This document shows positions 18,327 to 26,931 of a stretch of DNA of 64,000 nt, in pieces. The first letter of the stretch is position 1, and the number at the start of each line of letters is the position of its first letter. The stretch comes from Archangium sp. (GTDB lineage Bacteria > Myxococcota > Myxococcia > Myxococcales > Myxococcaceae). The stretch spans positions 1-64,000 of the forward strand of contig JAUYRZ010000105.1 of the NCBI GenBank assembly GCA_030695565.1. Reading direction: 5' to 3'. The notes under the pieces are model-generated. The model was not told the DNA's origin. It did no database searches and saw nothing but the letters and a program-made list of their open reading frames with translations. A program made the translations under genes and the position numbers.

Positions 18327-18971
18327 ATGAGCGGCGCCCCACACCCTTTCCTCGAAGAGCTGATCGCCTTCGCCACGCCTGAAGAGACCAAGCCCGATCT
18401 GTTGGCGGCACGGTCGGCGTGGTTCGAGAAGAACGGCGAGGTCTTCGACGAAGATCGCCAGCTCGAGCAGCGCATGGCGGGCTTTCTCGAACACTACGCG
18501 TGCGATCGCGTCGCGCCGCATTTCGGCAAGACGCCGGCGCGGCAGCGCTACGAGCTGTCGCTCCAAGAAGACGTGCCCGAGCGGGCTGCGGCGTTCCGTT
18601 CGCTCACCGAGACCATTCACGGAATCTTCGAAGTACGGCGCATCGCGAAGGGTGAAGTGCGGCTGCGCGGGCTCTTCTCCGGCATCACCTGGGACGTGAC
18701 TGAGCGCCGGCAGATCGTCGGGCTGGGCGTGGGTGATGTGCTCGAGGCGCGCCTGCTGCCGTTCGCCGGTCATCTCCACTTCTCGGCCTCGTACTGTTTC
18801 CACCCGCACGAGGCGGCCAGGCAGATCAAGGCCGAGGCGAAACGCAGGCTGAAGGCAGGCGTGGCCGACGAAGCAGCGTTCGTGCACGAGTGCGCGGTGA
18901 GGAGCCTGAAGACCGAGCGCTACCGGCAGATCGCCGTTGAGAAGATCTACGACTTCACGCCGCGCAAATGA
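18327..18971 (+). CDS. conserved-looking hypothetical protein downstream of carA
   Basis: A 214-residue cytoplasmic protein with no signal peptide or membrane segment. It is helical at both ends, with a central beta part (FEVRRIAKGEVRLRGLFSGITWDV, VGLGVGDVLEARLLPFAGHLHF). The string SASYCFHPHEAARQI recurs in unrelated hypothetical proteins of myxobacteria as far as I recall, but I cannot name a family. It begins five bases after carA, so it is probably in the same operon; nothing in the sequence links it to pyrimidine synthesis. Confidence 0.75.
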   Translation: MSGAPHPFLEELIAFATPEETKPDLLAARSAWFEKNGEVFDEDRQLEQRMAGFLEHYACDRVAPHFGKTPARQRYELSLQEDVPERAAAFRSLTETIHGIFEVRRIAKGEVRLRGLFSGITWDVTERRQIVGLGVGDVLEARLLPFAGHLHFSASYCFHPHEAARQIKAEAKRRLKAGVADEAAFVHECAVRSLKTERYRQIAVEKIYDFTPRK

Positions 18972-19010
18972 ACTCCCTCTCCCCGCTGGCGCAGGGCGAG
19001 GTGTTCAACG

Positions 19011-19382
19011 TCACCGGCTGTCCAGCAGATCCAGAAAATCCCGAAGCCGCTCCAGCTCTTCATCATTGAGCTGATCGAACTCCACCCCATACCCGCGCAC
19101 GGCCACGCTCACGTGCTCCGCGCGAGGGGTCCTCACATCGATTCGCCCCGTGCCGGCGCGCGTGAACTTGATGTGCGCGACCCACGGATCGCCACCCGGC
19201 ATGGGAATGCCGATCACGCCGCCTTCACCGGTCTGCACGTCATCGATCGCCTGCACCTCCTCGATGAAGGCGCCGGTCTCCGAGAGCTCCAGCACCCGCG
19301 CGCGCGCCGCATCACCGCCGCTGTCGAGCTCGATCTGGGAGCTCAACTCGCAGCGGTAGCGAACGGGGCGGGGCGTCGTCAT
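19011..19382 (-). CDS. PilZ-domain protein
   Basis: A 123-residue single-domain protein with a PilZ-like pattern: an N-terminal Arg-rich start (RPVRYRCELSSQIEL), then LELSETGAFIEE corresponding to the (D/N)xSxxG motif, then strands ending YGVEFDQLNDEELERLRDFL. PilZ domains bind cyclic-di-GMP; the RxxxR motif is weakly kept (RPVRYRC), so binding is uncertain. The gene starts 15 bases after the pyruvate kinase stop on the same strand and may be co-transcribed. The 39 bases before it carry a short CCCTCTCC repeat remnant (18972-19000). Confidence 0.8.
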   Translation of the reverse strand: MTTPRPVRYRCELSSQIELDSGGDAARARVLELSETGAFIEEVQAIDDVQTGEGGVIGIPMPGGDPWVAHIKFTRAGTGRIDVRTPRAEHVSVAVRGYGVEFDQLNDEELERLRDFLDLLDSR

Positions 19383-19397
19383 GCAGCCAGCAGCATC

Positions 19398-20792
19398 TCA
19401 CAACCGCCGAATGGTCATCAGGTTGGTGTTGCCCGGCTGGCTCAGCGGCGTGCCCGCGACGATCACCACCGTCTGCCCCGGCTTGGCCCAACCTTCTTTC
19501 GCACACAGCTTGCGCACCGCCTGGATCATGGCGTCGGTCGAAGCGAGCTGGGGTGCGAGGTGGCCGGTGACGCCCCAGTACATCCCCATGCGCCGCACGA
19601 TGGCGGGGTGGGGTGTGAGCGCGATGATGCGTGCTCGGGGCCGCAGCTCCGAGATGAGCCGCGCCGTCTGACCGCTCTCGGTGAACGCCACGATCGCCGC
19701 CGACTGCAGCCGATCTGCCGCGCTCACGGCAGCCGCCGACACCCCGGTCGAGATGTCCTGGGTGACCTGGTACGGCTGCGGTCGCAGGTGGCTGCGCCGC
19801 TCGGCTTCGCACACGATCTTCGCCATCATCTTGATGGTCTCGACCGGGTGTTTGCCCGCCGCCGTCTCGCCCGAGAGCATCACGGCGTCGGCCCCGTCAT
19901 AGATGGCGTTGGCCACGTCGGAGACCTCGGCGCGCGTGGGGCGTGGGCTGTTCACCATGCTCTCCAGCATCTCGGTGGCGACGATCACCGTGCCGCCCCG
20001 CGCGTTGGCCGCGGTCACCGCTGCTTTCTGAATGCCGGGCAGCTGCTCCAGGGGCATCTCGACCCCCAGATCGCCGCGGGCGATCATGATGCCGTCGGCT
20101 GCTTCGGCGATCGCATCGAGATCCGCCACGGCCTGCGGCTTCTCGATCTTCGCGATGAGCGGCGTGCCCAGCTTCTTCACGTACTGCCGCGCCTGGTGAA
20201 TGTCCTTCGCGCTGCGCACGAAGGAGAGCGCCACGAAGTCGACGCCCAGCTCCTGGCCGAAGGCGAGATCTTCGATGTCTTTGCGCGTGATGGTCGGCAC
20301 CGAAACGGCCGCGCCCGGCAGGTTCATGCCCTTGTGATCCTTCAGCACGCCGCCGACGAGCACGAGGCAGGAGATCTCGGTGCCCTTCACCGCGATCACC
20401 TGCAGCTGCACCCGGCCGTCATCCAGCAGCACCGGGTCGCCCTTCTTCACGTCGCGGGTGAGTGCCTTGATGGGGGTCGGCAGCACCCCACTCTCGCCCA
20501 GCACCTTGCGGGTGGTGATGGTCACCTTCTGACCCTCCACCACGGTCATCGAGCCGCTCACGAAGCGGCCCAACCGCACCTTGGGCCCCTGGATGTCCTG
20601 AAGCAGCGCGATGGGTTTGCCGAGCTTCTTCGAGATCTTTCGAAGCAGATCGACCCGGGCGCGGTGCTCGTCGTGCGTGCCGTGGGAGAAGTTGAGCCGG
20701 GCGACATCCATGCCCGCGAGCACCATCGCCTCGAGCACTTCTACCGAGGAAGAAGCGGGGCCGAGGGTGCAGATGATTCGGGCTTTGCGCAT
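19398..20792 (-). CDS. pyk: pyruvate kinase
   Basis: A 464-residue pyruvate kinase converting phosphoenolpyruvate and ADP to pyruvate and ATP. The N-terminus ARIICTLGPASSS and NFSHGTHDEHR are typical. The active-site signature is IAKIEKPQAV followed by GIMIARGDLGVEMP, and the domain closes with TETAAGKHPVET-like MLSGETAAGKHPVETI. The C-terminal domain ends with VVIVAGTPLSQPGNTN, a normal length for the family. It is followed by a PilZ gene on the same strand. No sequence feature for allosteric control can be read directly. Confidence 0.97.
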   Translation of the reverse strand: MRKARIICTLGPASSSVEVLEAMVLAGMDVARLNFSHGTHDEHRARVDLLRKISKKLGKPIALLQDIQGPKVRLGRFVSGSMTVVEGQKVTITTRKVLGESGVLPTPIKALTRDVKKGDPVLLDDGRVQLQVIAVKGTEISCLVLVGGVLKDHKGMNLPGAAVSVPTITRKDIEDLAFGQELGVDFVALSFVRSAKDIHQARQYVKKLGTPLIAKIEKPQAVADLDAIAEAADGIMIARGDLGVEMPLEQLPGIQKAAVTAANARGGTVIVATEMLESMVNSPRPTRAEVSDVANAIYDGADAVMLSGETAAGKHPVETIKMMAKIVCEAERRSHLRPQPYQVTQDISTGVSAAAVSAADRLQSAAIVAFTESGQTARLISELRPRARIIALTPHPAIVRRMGMYWGVTGHLAPQLASTDAMIQAVRKLCAKEGWAKPGQTVVIVAGTPLSQPGNTNLMTIRRL

Positions 20793-20922
20793 GAGTGAGC
20801 GGCTAGCAGCGGAACGCTGCGCGCGACAGATGGAAGCAACGCGGACATCTGGCCGAGGAGGAACGAACCAGAAACAGGGGGTCTCCTTCAGTCTGTGAGG
20901 CTGTGTCGGGAAAATGCCCCGG

Positions 20923-20952
20923 TTGACGCCTTCGAGCGCGACTTTCTACTCT
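20923..20952 (+). promoter_or_regulatory. candidate sigma70-type promoter for the PilZ gene at 21028
   Basis: TTGACG at 20923-20928 is followed after 18 bases by TACTCT at 20947-20952, a fair -35/-10 pair. Transcription would start near 20959, giving a leader of about 70 bases before the GTG at 21028. The 235-base gap from the divergent pyk gene also carries pyk's upstream region. Confidence 0.45.
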
Positions 20953-21027
20953 GTCGGCTGTGGTGGCGGCGAAGTGCCATCCGGGGGGAGCGCAGGAGCT
21001 GTTTCCTTGGCTCGCACGGAGGCGGAA

Positions 21028-21366
21028 GTGAGTGACAACCGGAAGTTTGAGCGCGTGTCTTCCCGCCTTCGCTGCTGGTGCGAAGGCGAGAACATCACCG
21101 TTTACGCGCGCATCGGGAACTTGAGTGAGGGCGGGATCTTCTTACGAACCAGCACGCCGCTGGAGCGCGGCAGCAAAGCCACCTTGCGCTTCGGCACCGA
21201 TGGGGTGGAGGCGCCGGCGCGGGTGGTGTGGAGCCGAAACGAAGGGCAGGGCGGGCCGCCGGGAATGGGGCTGGTGTTCGAAGAACTTCAAGACGGCGTT
21301 CGCGATGCGATTCGCCGGTTGATCGAAGAAGATCGCTCGCCTTCCAAGGCGCAGATCAGTAACTGA
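21028..21366 (+). CDS. PilZ-domain protein, TIGR02266-like
   Basis: From GTG 21028 the protein has 112 residues. It starts with DNRKFERVSSRLRCWCEG, continues with NLSEGGIFLRT, and ends with GMGLVFEELQDGVRDAIRRLIEE. This is the myxobacterial PilZ pattern (TIGR02266-like): R....R at the start and NxSxxG in the core, both needed for cyclic-di-GMP binding. GGAGG at 21018-21022, five bases before the GTG, decides this start over the longer frame from 20914. The next gene begins 36 bases later on the same strand. Its partner, possibly a motility or polysaccharide protein, is not evident. Confidence 0.85.
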   Translation: MSDNRKFERVSSRLRCWCEGENITVYARIGNLSEGGIFLRTSTPLERGSKATLRFGTDGVEAPARVVWSRNEGQGGPPGMGLVFEELQDGVRDAIRRLIEEDRSPSKAQISN

Positions 21367-21402
21367 AATCAAACCCTTTGGACCTGAAGTACGAGGAGCG
21401 CC

Positions 21403-22134
21403 TTGCGGATCGCCATCATCTCCGACATCCACAGCAACATCGAAGCGCTCACCGAAGTCCTGAAGACCATCGACAAGCAGAAGGTCGATCGCATCGTCAG
21501 CCTGGGTGACGTCGTCGGCTACGGCGCCTCGCCCAACCCCTGCTGCGAGCTGGTGCGTGAGCACGCCGAGGTCACGCTGCTGGGCAACCACGACGCCGCC
21601 GTCGCCGGCCGAATGGACTACTCGTTCTATTACGACGCCGCTCGCCATGCCCTCGACTGGTCGGCGAACGTGCTCAACGAAGAGAACCTCAGCTGGCTGC
21701 GCAGCCTCCCGTACACCTACCGGATCGGCGACGTGGGCTTCTGCCACGGCTCACCGGTCGAGCCGCGCAGCTACGAGTACATCTTCGCGCTCGAGCAGGC
21801 GCGCGAGCTGACCCCGTTCGCGGGCGACCTGCCCGAGGTGACCTTCATCGGGCACAGCCACCTGTGTAAGGCCTTCGCCATCGGCTCGGGCGAAGTGAAC
21901 GACGTGGTGGCCCAGAAGTTCGGCATCCGCAAAGGCTACAAGTACATCATCAGCGTCGGCTCGGTCGGCCAGCCCCGCGACTACGACAACCGCTCGTGCT
22001 TCGTGATCCACGACACCGAAGCGCGCACCGTCGAATACGTCAGGGTCGAGTACGACATCCAGGCGTCGGCCCAGCGCATCTTCGATGCCGATCTGGCGCT
22101 GAACTTCGGCAAGCGCCTCTTCCTCGGCGTCTAA
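21403..22134 (+). CDS. metallophosphoesterase (calcineurin-like)
   Basis: A 243-residue calcineurin-like phosphoesterase with the full metal-binding set: ISDIHSNIEAL (D-x-H), SLGDVVGYG (GD), LGNHDAAVAG (GNHD), FCHGSPV and FIGHSHL (GHxH). The TTG start is preceded by GAGGAG at 21393-21398. The C-terminal part VGSVGQPRDYDNRS is typical of the small YfcE/MJ0936-type branch. The substrate, phosphodiester or nucleotide, cannot be predicted. It is followed by psd after 49 bases. Confidence 0.88.
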   Translation: MRIAIISDIHSNIEALTEVLKTIDKQKVDRIVSLGDVVGYGASPNPCCELVREHAEVTLLGNHDAAVAGRMDYSFYYDAARHALDWSANVLNEENLSWLRSLPYTYRIGDVGFCHGSPVEPRSYEYIFALEQARELTPFAGDLPEVTFIGHSHLCKAFAIGSGEVNDVVAQKFGIRKGYKYIISVGSVGQPRDYDNRSCFVIHDTEARTVEYVRVEYDIQASAQRIFDADLALNFGKRLFLGV

Positions 22135-22183
22135 TTCGCGCTTGCGACCCGTCGGCGGCGGGGCGAGAACAGCCCTGCTCCCG

Positions 22184-23026
22184 ATGCGCGATCAAACCTT
22201 CATGACGTTGATGCGGTTGTTGCCGAAGTCGGCCCTTTCTCTGGCCGTCGGCAAAGCCACCCGGGCACCCATTCCCGCGGCCGTTCACCAGGCTGCGATG
22301 CGGGTGTTCGCCAAGCAGTACGACGTGAATCTCGAAGAAGCCGAAGGCTCCATCGAAGACTTCCCCACGTTCGGCGCGTTCTTCACGCGGAAGTTGAAGG
22401 CGGGCCGCCGCACCATCGACATGGATCCGAAGGTGATCGCGAGCCCTGTCGACGCTCAGGTCTCGCAGATCGGCACCATCGAACGTGGTGCGTGCCTGCA
22501 GGCCAAGGGCATCAGCTTCCCGGTCGACAAGCTGCTCGGTGACGCTCGCCGCGCGCTCGACTTCGAAGGCGGTTCGTTCGCCACGCTCTACCTGTCGCCG
22601 CGCGACTACCACCGCTTCCACTCTCCGTTGCCGGGGCACATCACGGGCTACCAGTACCTGCCCGGTGAGTTCTGGCCGGTGAACCAGAAGTCGGTGCGCA
22701 CCAAAGACGCGCTGTTCGCCATCAACGAGCGGCTGGTCACGTACCTCGACACGCCCGCCGGGCCCTGCGCGTACATCGCGGTCGGCGCGACCTGCGTGTC
22801 TCGCATTCACGCGGCCTACGACGAGATCATCACGCACCGCGGTGAGCCCCAGAAGGGCCACACCTATCCCCGGCCCATCGCCATCGAGAAGGGCGGCGAG
22901 ATCGGCATGTTCGAGATGGGCTCGACGGTGATCCTGTTGTTCGCGCGCGGCAAGATGACCTGGGAGCCTTCGCTGCTGGCCGATTCGCCCGTGGTGCTGG
23001 GTCAGAAGATCGGAACCATCACATGA
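22184..23026 (+). CDS. psd: phosphatidylserine decarboxylase proenzyme
   Basis: A 280-residue pyruvoyl enzyme making phosphatidylethanolamine. The autocleavage site is MGST near residues 245-248, and its Ser becomes the pyruvoyl group. Residues of the self-processing triad are visible in SPVDAQVSQIG and DYHRFHSPLPG. The start at ATG 22184 (MRDQTFMTLMRLLPKSALS) matches family N-termini; ATG 22202 is an alternative, and the 5' frame to 22142 looks non-coding. The stop overlaps the hisS start by four bases (ATGA). Confidence 0.93.
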   Translation: MRDQTFMTLMRLLPKSALSLAVGKATRAPIPAAVHQAAMRVFAKQYDVNLEEAEGSIEDFPTFGAFFTRKLKAGRRTIDMDPKVIASPVDAQVSQIGTIERGACLQAKGISFPVDKLLGDARRALDFEGGSFATLYLSPRDYHRFHSPLPGHITGYQYLPGEFWPVNQKSVRTKDALFAINERLVTYLDTPAGPCAYIAVGATCVSRIHAAYDEIITHRGEPQKGHTYPRPIAIEKGGEIGMFEMGSTVILLFARGKMTWEPSLLADSPVVLGQKIGTIT

Positions 23027-24327
23027 GCAAGACGTTCGCCGCAGTGAAGGGGATGAACGATCTCCTCCCGCCGCAGATCGAGATCTGGCAGCGCATCGAG
23101 GGCATCGCGCGCAAGTTGTTCGGCCGCTACGGCTTCTCCGAGGTGCGCACGCCGATCGTCGAAGACACCGCCTTGTTCGTGCGCAGCGTCGGCGAGGTGA
23201 CCGACATCGTGGGCAAGGAGATGTACACCTTCATCGACAAGGGCGACCGGTCGATCTCCATGCGGCCCGAAGGCACGGCGCCCGCAGCGCGCGCGTACAT
23301 CGAGAACGGGGTGGCGAACACCGAGCCGCTGACCCGCTGGTTCTACATGGGCCCGATGTTCCGCTACGAGCGCATGAAGACCGGGCGGTATCGCCAGTTC
23401 TACCAGCTCGGCGCCGAGGCCTACGGCGCGCTCGACCCCGCGCAGGACGTCGAGGTGATCTCGTTGTGCCACGAGTTCTTCAAGCAGATCGGCGTGCCTG
23501 ACGTCGTGCTGCACTTGAACTCGTTGGGTGATGGCTCGACGCGGCCGGCGTACCTGGAGCTGCTCAAGCAGCACTTCCTGCCGTTTCTCGAGGTGATGAG
23601 CCCGGAGGCGAAGCTCGCGTACGAGAAGAACACCATGCGCCTGCTCGACTCGAAGGAGGCCGCGCTGCAGGAGGCGATCGCTTCCGCTCCGGCGATTCTG
23701 GATTCGATCGACGAAGGTTCGAAGCAACACTTCGCCGACGTGCAGCGGCTGCTCATCAAGCTCGGCATTCCTTTCGAGCTCGATCGCCGGCTGGTGCGCG
23801 GGCTCGACTACTACACGCGCACCACCTTCGAGTTCATCTACGAGCCGAAGTCGGGTGAGAACGCGCTGGGTACGGCGGGCACGGTGTGTGGTGGCGGCCG
23901 GTACGATCGCCTCGTGCACGAGCTCGGTGGGCCCGAGAAGCCAGCGGTCGGTTTCGCCATGGGCCTCGACCGGCTGGTGCTGTTGGTGGAGAAGCTCAAG
24001 GGCATCGAGCGCGCGGCGCCCACGTTGTTCATCGGCACCTTCGATGGGCCGGAACGCGATGACGCGATCGCTCTGGTGATGAAGCTGCGCAACGAGGGCT
24101 TCGACGTCGACTTCGATCCGCGCAACGGCAAGCTGCCCAAGCAGAAAGAGAGGGCGAGCAAGGTGAACGCCGCCTGGTTCGCGGCTTACGGTGTCAACGA
24201 GCACACGGCGCGCACCTTGAAGATCGACAACATGCGCCTGGCACCGGGCGCTCCGAAGGAGACCGTGGAGGTCGCCCTCGACGCGTTGCCCGCGTGGCTG
24301 AATTCGAAGAGCAAGACCCCGTCGTGA
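23023..24327 (+). CDS. hisS: histidyl-tRNA synthetase
   Basis: A 434-residue class II aminoacyl-tRNA synthetase charging tRNA-His. It has motif 2 MFRYERMKTGRYRQF and the His-specific signatures VRGLDYYTRTTFEF and CGGGRYDRL. The C-terminal anticodon-binding domain contains IGTFDGPERDDAIAL and ends in AWLNSKSKTPS. The first residues KTFAAVKGMNDLLPPQ are those of the family. The ATG overlaps the psd stop, so translation is probably coupled. A thioredoxin-like gene follows after eight bases. Confidence 0.96.
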   Translation: MSKTFAAVKGMNDLLPPQIEIWQRIEGIARKLFGRYGFSEVRTPIVEDTALFVRSVGEVTDIVGKEMYTFIDKGDRSISMRPEGTAPAARAYIENGVANTEPLTRWFYMGPMFRYERMKTGRYRQFYQLGAEAYGALDPAQDVEVISLCHEFFKQIGVPDVVLHLNSLGDGSTRPAYLELLKQHFLPFLEVMSPEAKLAYEKNTMRLLDSKEAALQEAIASAPAILDSIDEGSKQHFADVQRLLIKLGIPFELDRRLVRGLDYYTRTTFEFIYEPKSGENALGTAGTVCGGGRYDRLVHELGGPEKPAVGFAMGLDRLVLLVEKLKGIERAAPTLFIGTFDGPERDDAIALVMKLRNEGFDVDFDPRNGKLPKQKERASKVNAAWFAAYGVNEHTARTLKIDNMRLAPGAPKETVEVALDALPAWLNSKSKTPS

Positions 24328-24335
24328 GGACTTCC

Positions 24336-24884
24336 ATGAACCGAACGTTGCTGCTGCTCGCCCTCGTCGCCGCGCCGGTGTTCGCTGAAGACCTGGCCGA
24401 GGTGAACAAGCAGGTGCCGGCGTTCCGCTTGCCCGTCTACAACGCGAAGGAGTTCGGCGAGTCGTCGGTGGCCATCGATCATTTCGTCGGCCCGGAGGCG
24501 ACCGACAAGAACACCAAGGCGCTGCTGGTCTCGTTCATGGCGAGCTTCTGCGGGCCCTGCAAGAAGGAGATGCCGTATCTCCAGAAGCTCCACGAGAAGC
24601 ACAAGGCGAATGGTCTGCGCGTGATGATGGTGGCGATCGACACCGAGACCGAGGGGCAGCAGAAAGTCAGCGACCTGATCGCGGAGAACAAGGTGACCTT
24701 CCCGGTGGCGAAGGATCGATTCAACATCGTGGCGCGGCGGTGGCTGGGTACGAAGAGCCCGCTCCCGTCGCTGTTCATGGTGCGCCCGGATGGAACGATC
24801 AGCGCAGTGCACCGCGGCTACTCGACCGACGGCGCGGAGCTCCTGAACAAAGAAGTCGAAGCCGCGCTGGGTTTGAAGAAATGA
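24336..24884 (+). CDS. exported TlpA/ResA-type thioredoxin-like protein
   Basis: A 182-residue protein with a signal peptide (MNRTLLLLALVAAPVFA) and a thioredoxin fold. Its redox centre is CGPC (Cys72, Cys75) in SFMASFCGPCKKEMPYL. The pattern VMMVAIDTETEGQ and PLPSLFMVRPDGTI is that of TlpA/ResA reductases acting outside the membrane, for instance in cytochrome c maturation. No partner gene is adjacent. GAGGA at 24326-24330 supports this ATG over the longer frame. It stands between hisS and the miaA region. Confidence 0.88.
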   Translation: MNRTLLLLALVAAPVFAEDLAEVNKQVPAFRLPVYNAKEFGESSVAIDHFVGPEATDKNTKALLVSFMASFCGPCKKEMPYLQKLHEKHKANGLRVMMVAIDTETEGQQKVSDLIAENKVTFPVAKDRFNIVARRWLGTKSPLPSLFMVRPDGTISAVHRGYSTDGAELLNKEVEAALGLKK

Positions 24885-24895
24885 GTGAAGTACTT

Positions 24896-25003
24896 CCCTC
24901 TCCCCCCGAGCGAAGCCGATCCAGCGGAACGCTGGGCGTGCGCAGCTGAAGCGAAGCGAAAGATGCGCCGAGGCGAAGCGACCCCAGAAGGAGGGGGAGA
25001 GGG
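24896..25003. repeat. dispersed CCCTCTCCC inverted repeat, overlapping miaA 5' end
   Basis: CCCTCTCCCCC at 24896-24906 and GGGGGAGAGGG at 24993-25003 are perfect eleven-base reverse complements enclosing about 86 bases. The unit resembles the other intergenic CCCTCTCCC repeats of the window. It covers the start of the longest miaA reading frame, which casts doubt on the most upstream start. Confidence 0.7.
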
Positions 25004-25895
25004 CGGTCGCCTTGTGGTGATCGCAGGCCCCACAGCCTCAGGCAAAACAGCCCTCGCGCTCGAAGTCGCCAGGTGCCTGAACGCCGAAATCATCAGCGCC
25101 GACTCGCAACAGGTCTACCGGCACTTCGACATCGGCACAGCGAAGCCCTCAGCAGATGAGCTCGCTTCAATTCCTCACCACCTGATCTCAGTCGTCGATC
25201 CGCTCGAAGACTTCTCCGCCGCCCGTTTCGGCAAAATGGCCGACGCCGCGATCGCCGACATCCACTCCAGAGGCAAACGAGTCGTCGTGGTGGGAGGCAC
25301 CGGTCTCTACCTCCGGGTCCTCCTGCACGGCGTGATGCCCGGCCCTTCGAGAGACGAAGCGCTCCGAGCCGAGCTGGAAGCCTTTGCCGACAAAGAAGGC
25401 AACGAAGCGCTGCACCAACGCCTCGCCCGGGTCGACCCGGTGACCGCCGCGAAGCACCCGATCCAGGATCGCCTGCGCGTGATTCGCGCCCTCGAGATCC
25501 ACCAACTCACCGGCAAACCCGCCAGCGAACACCGCGACGAACACGCCTTCGCGGCCGATCGCTACGCCTACGACCTCTTCATCCTCAGCCCCGAGCGAGA
25601 GCGCGTGTACGCCGCCATCAACGCGCGCACCGCGAAGATGTTCGCCGCAGGCCTGGTCGAAGAGACGAGATCGCTGGTCGAGCAGGGCTACCGCAACGCC
25701 GCCCCGATGCGAGCGGTGGGCTACCTGCAGGCGCTCGAGGTCATCGACGGCAAGCGCGCGCGCGCTCAGGCCATCCAGGACACCGCACAAGCCACGCGGC
25801 ACTACGCGAAGCGCCAGCTGACCTGGTTCAAGAAGGAGAAGGGTGCCCGCAACGTCACGCCGGCCGAGGCGCTGGCCACCATCACCGGCGCATGA
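24963..25895 (+). CDS. miaA: tRNA dimethylallyltransferase
   Basis: A 310-residue enzyme adding a dimethylallyl group to A37 of tRNAs reading U-starting codons. The P-loop is GPTASGKTALALEV, followed by ISADSQQVYRHFDIGTAKPS, VVVGGTGLYLRVLLHG and the conserved QDRLRVIRALEIHQLTGKP. The start is uncertain: GTG 24885 would add 26 residues encoded inside an inverted repeat, ATG 24963 also lies inside it, and GTG 25014 gives the usual short N-terminus. A plus-strand gene continues without a gap from the thioredoxin gene. Its 3' end overlaps the minus-strand gene at 25882 by 14 bases, convergently. Confidence 0.92.
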   Translation: MRRGEATPEGGGEGGRLVVIAGPTASGKTALALEVARCLNAEIISADSQQVYRHFDIGTAKPSADELASIPHHLISVVDPLEDFSAARFGKMADAAIADIHSRGKRVVVVGGTGLYLRVLLHGVMPGPSRDEALRAELEAFADKEGNEALHQRLARVDPVTAAKHPIQDRLRVIRALEIHQLTGKPASEHRDEHAFAADRYAYDLFILSPERERVYAAINARTAKMFAAGLVEETRSLVEQGYRNAAPMRAVGYLQALEVIDGKRARAQAIQDTAQATRHYAKRQLTWFKKEKGARNVTPAEALATITGA

Positions 25896-26628
25896 AGCCT
25901 CGGCGGCGACCGCCACCGACGAACTGCGGCTGCTGCATCGGAGGCGCCTCGAGCCCGAGCTGCCACCACATCGGCTCCCAGGGCGACATCTTGAGCCGCT
26001 TGTCGTTCTGCAACGCCGAGAGCGCCTTCTTGAGCTTCTCGTCGCTGGGGTTCGCCTCGACGCCGCGCGAGAGCACCCTCAGGGCTTTGTCGTCCTGCTT
26101 GTTCTGAATGAGGCACCACGCGTACGCGGCCCACATGAGGCTCTCTTTGTTGCCGTGTTTCACGGCGGCCTCGAACGACTCAGCCATCGAGCCGAAGTCT
26201 TTCTTCTGGAAGTAGATGGCCGCCTGCATCGCCTTGGCGAAGTAGTTCCGGCCGCTGGCCTTCTGGAACGAGGCGAGGGCGCCGTCGTAGTCCTTGAAGA
26301 GGTGCTTGATCATGCCGATCTGGCCGTGGATCTCGCCTTCGACCAGGAACTGCCATTTGCCCAGGGGCAGGGCGGCCTCGAGCATCTTCACGGCCTTGTC
26401 GGCCTTAGCCATCTGCTCCTTCTTGTTGGCCGACATGCTGGAGAGCTCGGCCTGAACCCCCTGAACGACGGCCTGGAGCTGGGTGAACGAACGCCGGCCC
26501 AGGACCACGAGGATCGCCAGGAAAACGATGGTGCCGGGGATGATTCCGGCCAGCAGCCCGAAGCCGGCCAGCTTCACCAACACCACCACGAGGACCCCGG
26601 CGGCCAGGGAGAGCAGCAAATTGATCAT
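25882..26628 (-). CDS. membrane-anchored TPR-like protein
   Basis: A 248-residue protein with two closely spaced N-terminal membrane helices (LLLSLAAGVLVVVLVKLAGF and GIIPGTIVFLAILVVLGRR). A cytoplasmic helical part follows with TPR-like units (LFKDYDGALASFQKASGRNYF, DFGSMAESFEAAVKHGNKESL, QDDKALRVLSRGVEANPSDEK). The C-terminus is Met/Pro/Gly-rich. It probably serves as a scaffold at the inner membrane; no partner is visible. The gene is divergent from the tRNA-Leu region and convergent with miaA. Confidence 0.75.
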   Translation of the reverse strand: MINLLLSLAAGVLVVVLVKLAGFGLLAGIIPGTIVFLAILVVLGRRSFTQLQAVVQGVQAELSSMSANKKEQMAKADKAVKMLEAALPLGKWQFLVEGEIHGQIGMIKHLFKDYDGALASFQKASGRNYFAKAMQAAIYFQKKDFGSMAESFEAAVKHGNKESLMWAAYAWCLIQNKQDDKALRVLSRGVEANPSDEKLKKALSALQNDKRLKMSPWEPMWWQLGLEAPPMQQPQFVGGGRRRGFMRR

Positions 26629-26704
26629 GACGAAGCTCCCTTAACCGCTCGTCGTGCTTCCGTCGATGTCAGGTTCTGCTAAGAGGCGCGACCGTAGGGA
26701 GCAC

Positions 26705-26788
26705 GGCCCCCTGACGAAATTGGTAGACGTAGCGGACTCAAAATCCGCCGCCTTCACGGGCATCCCGGTTCGAGTCCGGGGAGGGCCA
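26705..26788 (+). tRNA. tRNA-Leu (anticodon CAA)
   Basis: An 84-base class II tRNA. The D-arm is ACG/CGT around AAATTGGTAGA, the anticodon stem GCGGA/TCCGC encloses the loop CTCAAAA (anticodon CAA), a long variable arm follows, and the T-arm is CCCGG-TTCGAGT-CCGGG. The discriminator is A, as expected for leucine. The acceptor stem GGCCCCC/GAGGGCC has a C-A mismatch at position 6. CCA is not encoded. It reads UUG codons. Confidence 0.93.
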
Positions 26789-26931
26789 CTCAAGTTGTTC
26801 GCGGGACCCGGGGACCATGCCCGCTCGCGCGCCATCGATTGCACTCGACAGAGCTCTTCAGGGTTACCAGCGCGTAACGCCGGTTCAGTGGTCTTGTTCC
26901 GAACCGGGAACTGAATGAGATCGCAGTCTCA

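Noticed and set aside
19113-20798. 561-residue frame antisense to pyk
   Set aside because: Pyruvate kinase signature is on the minus strand; shadow frame.
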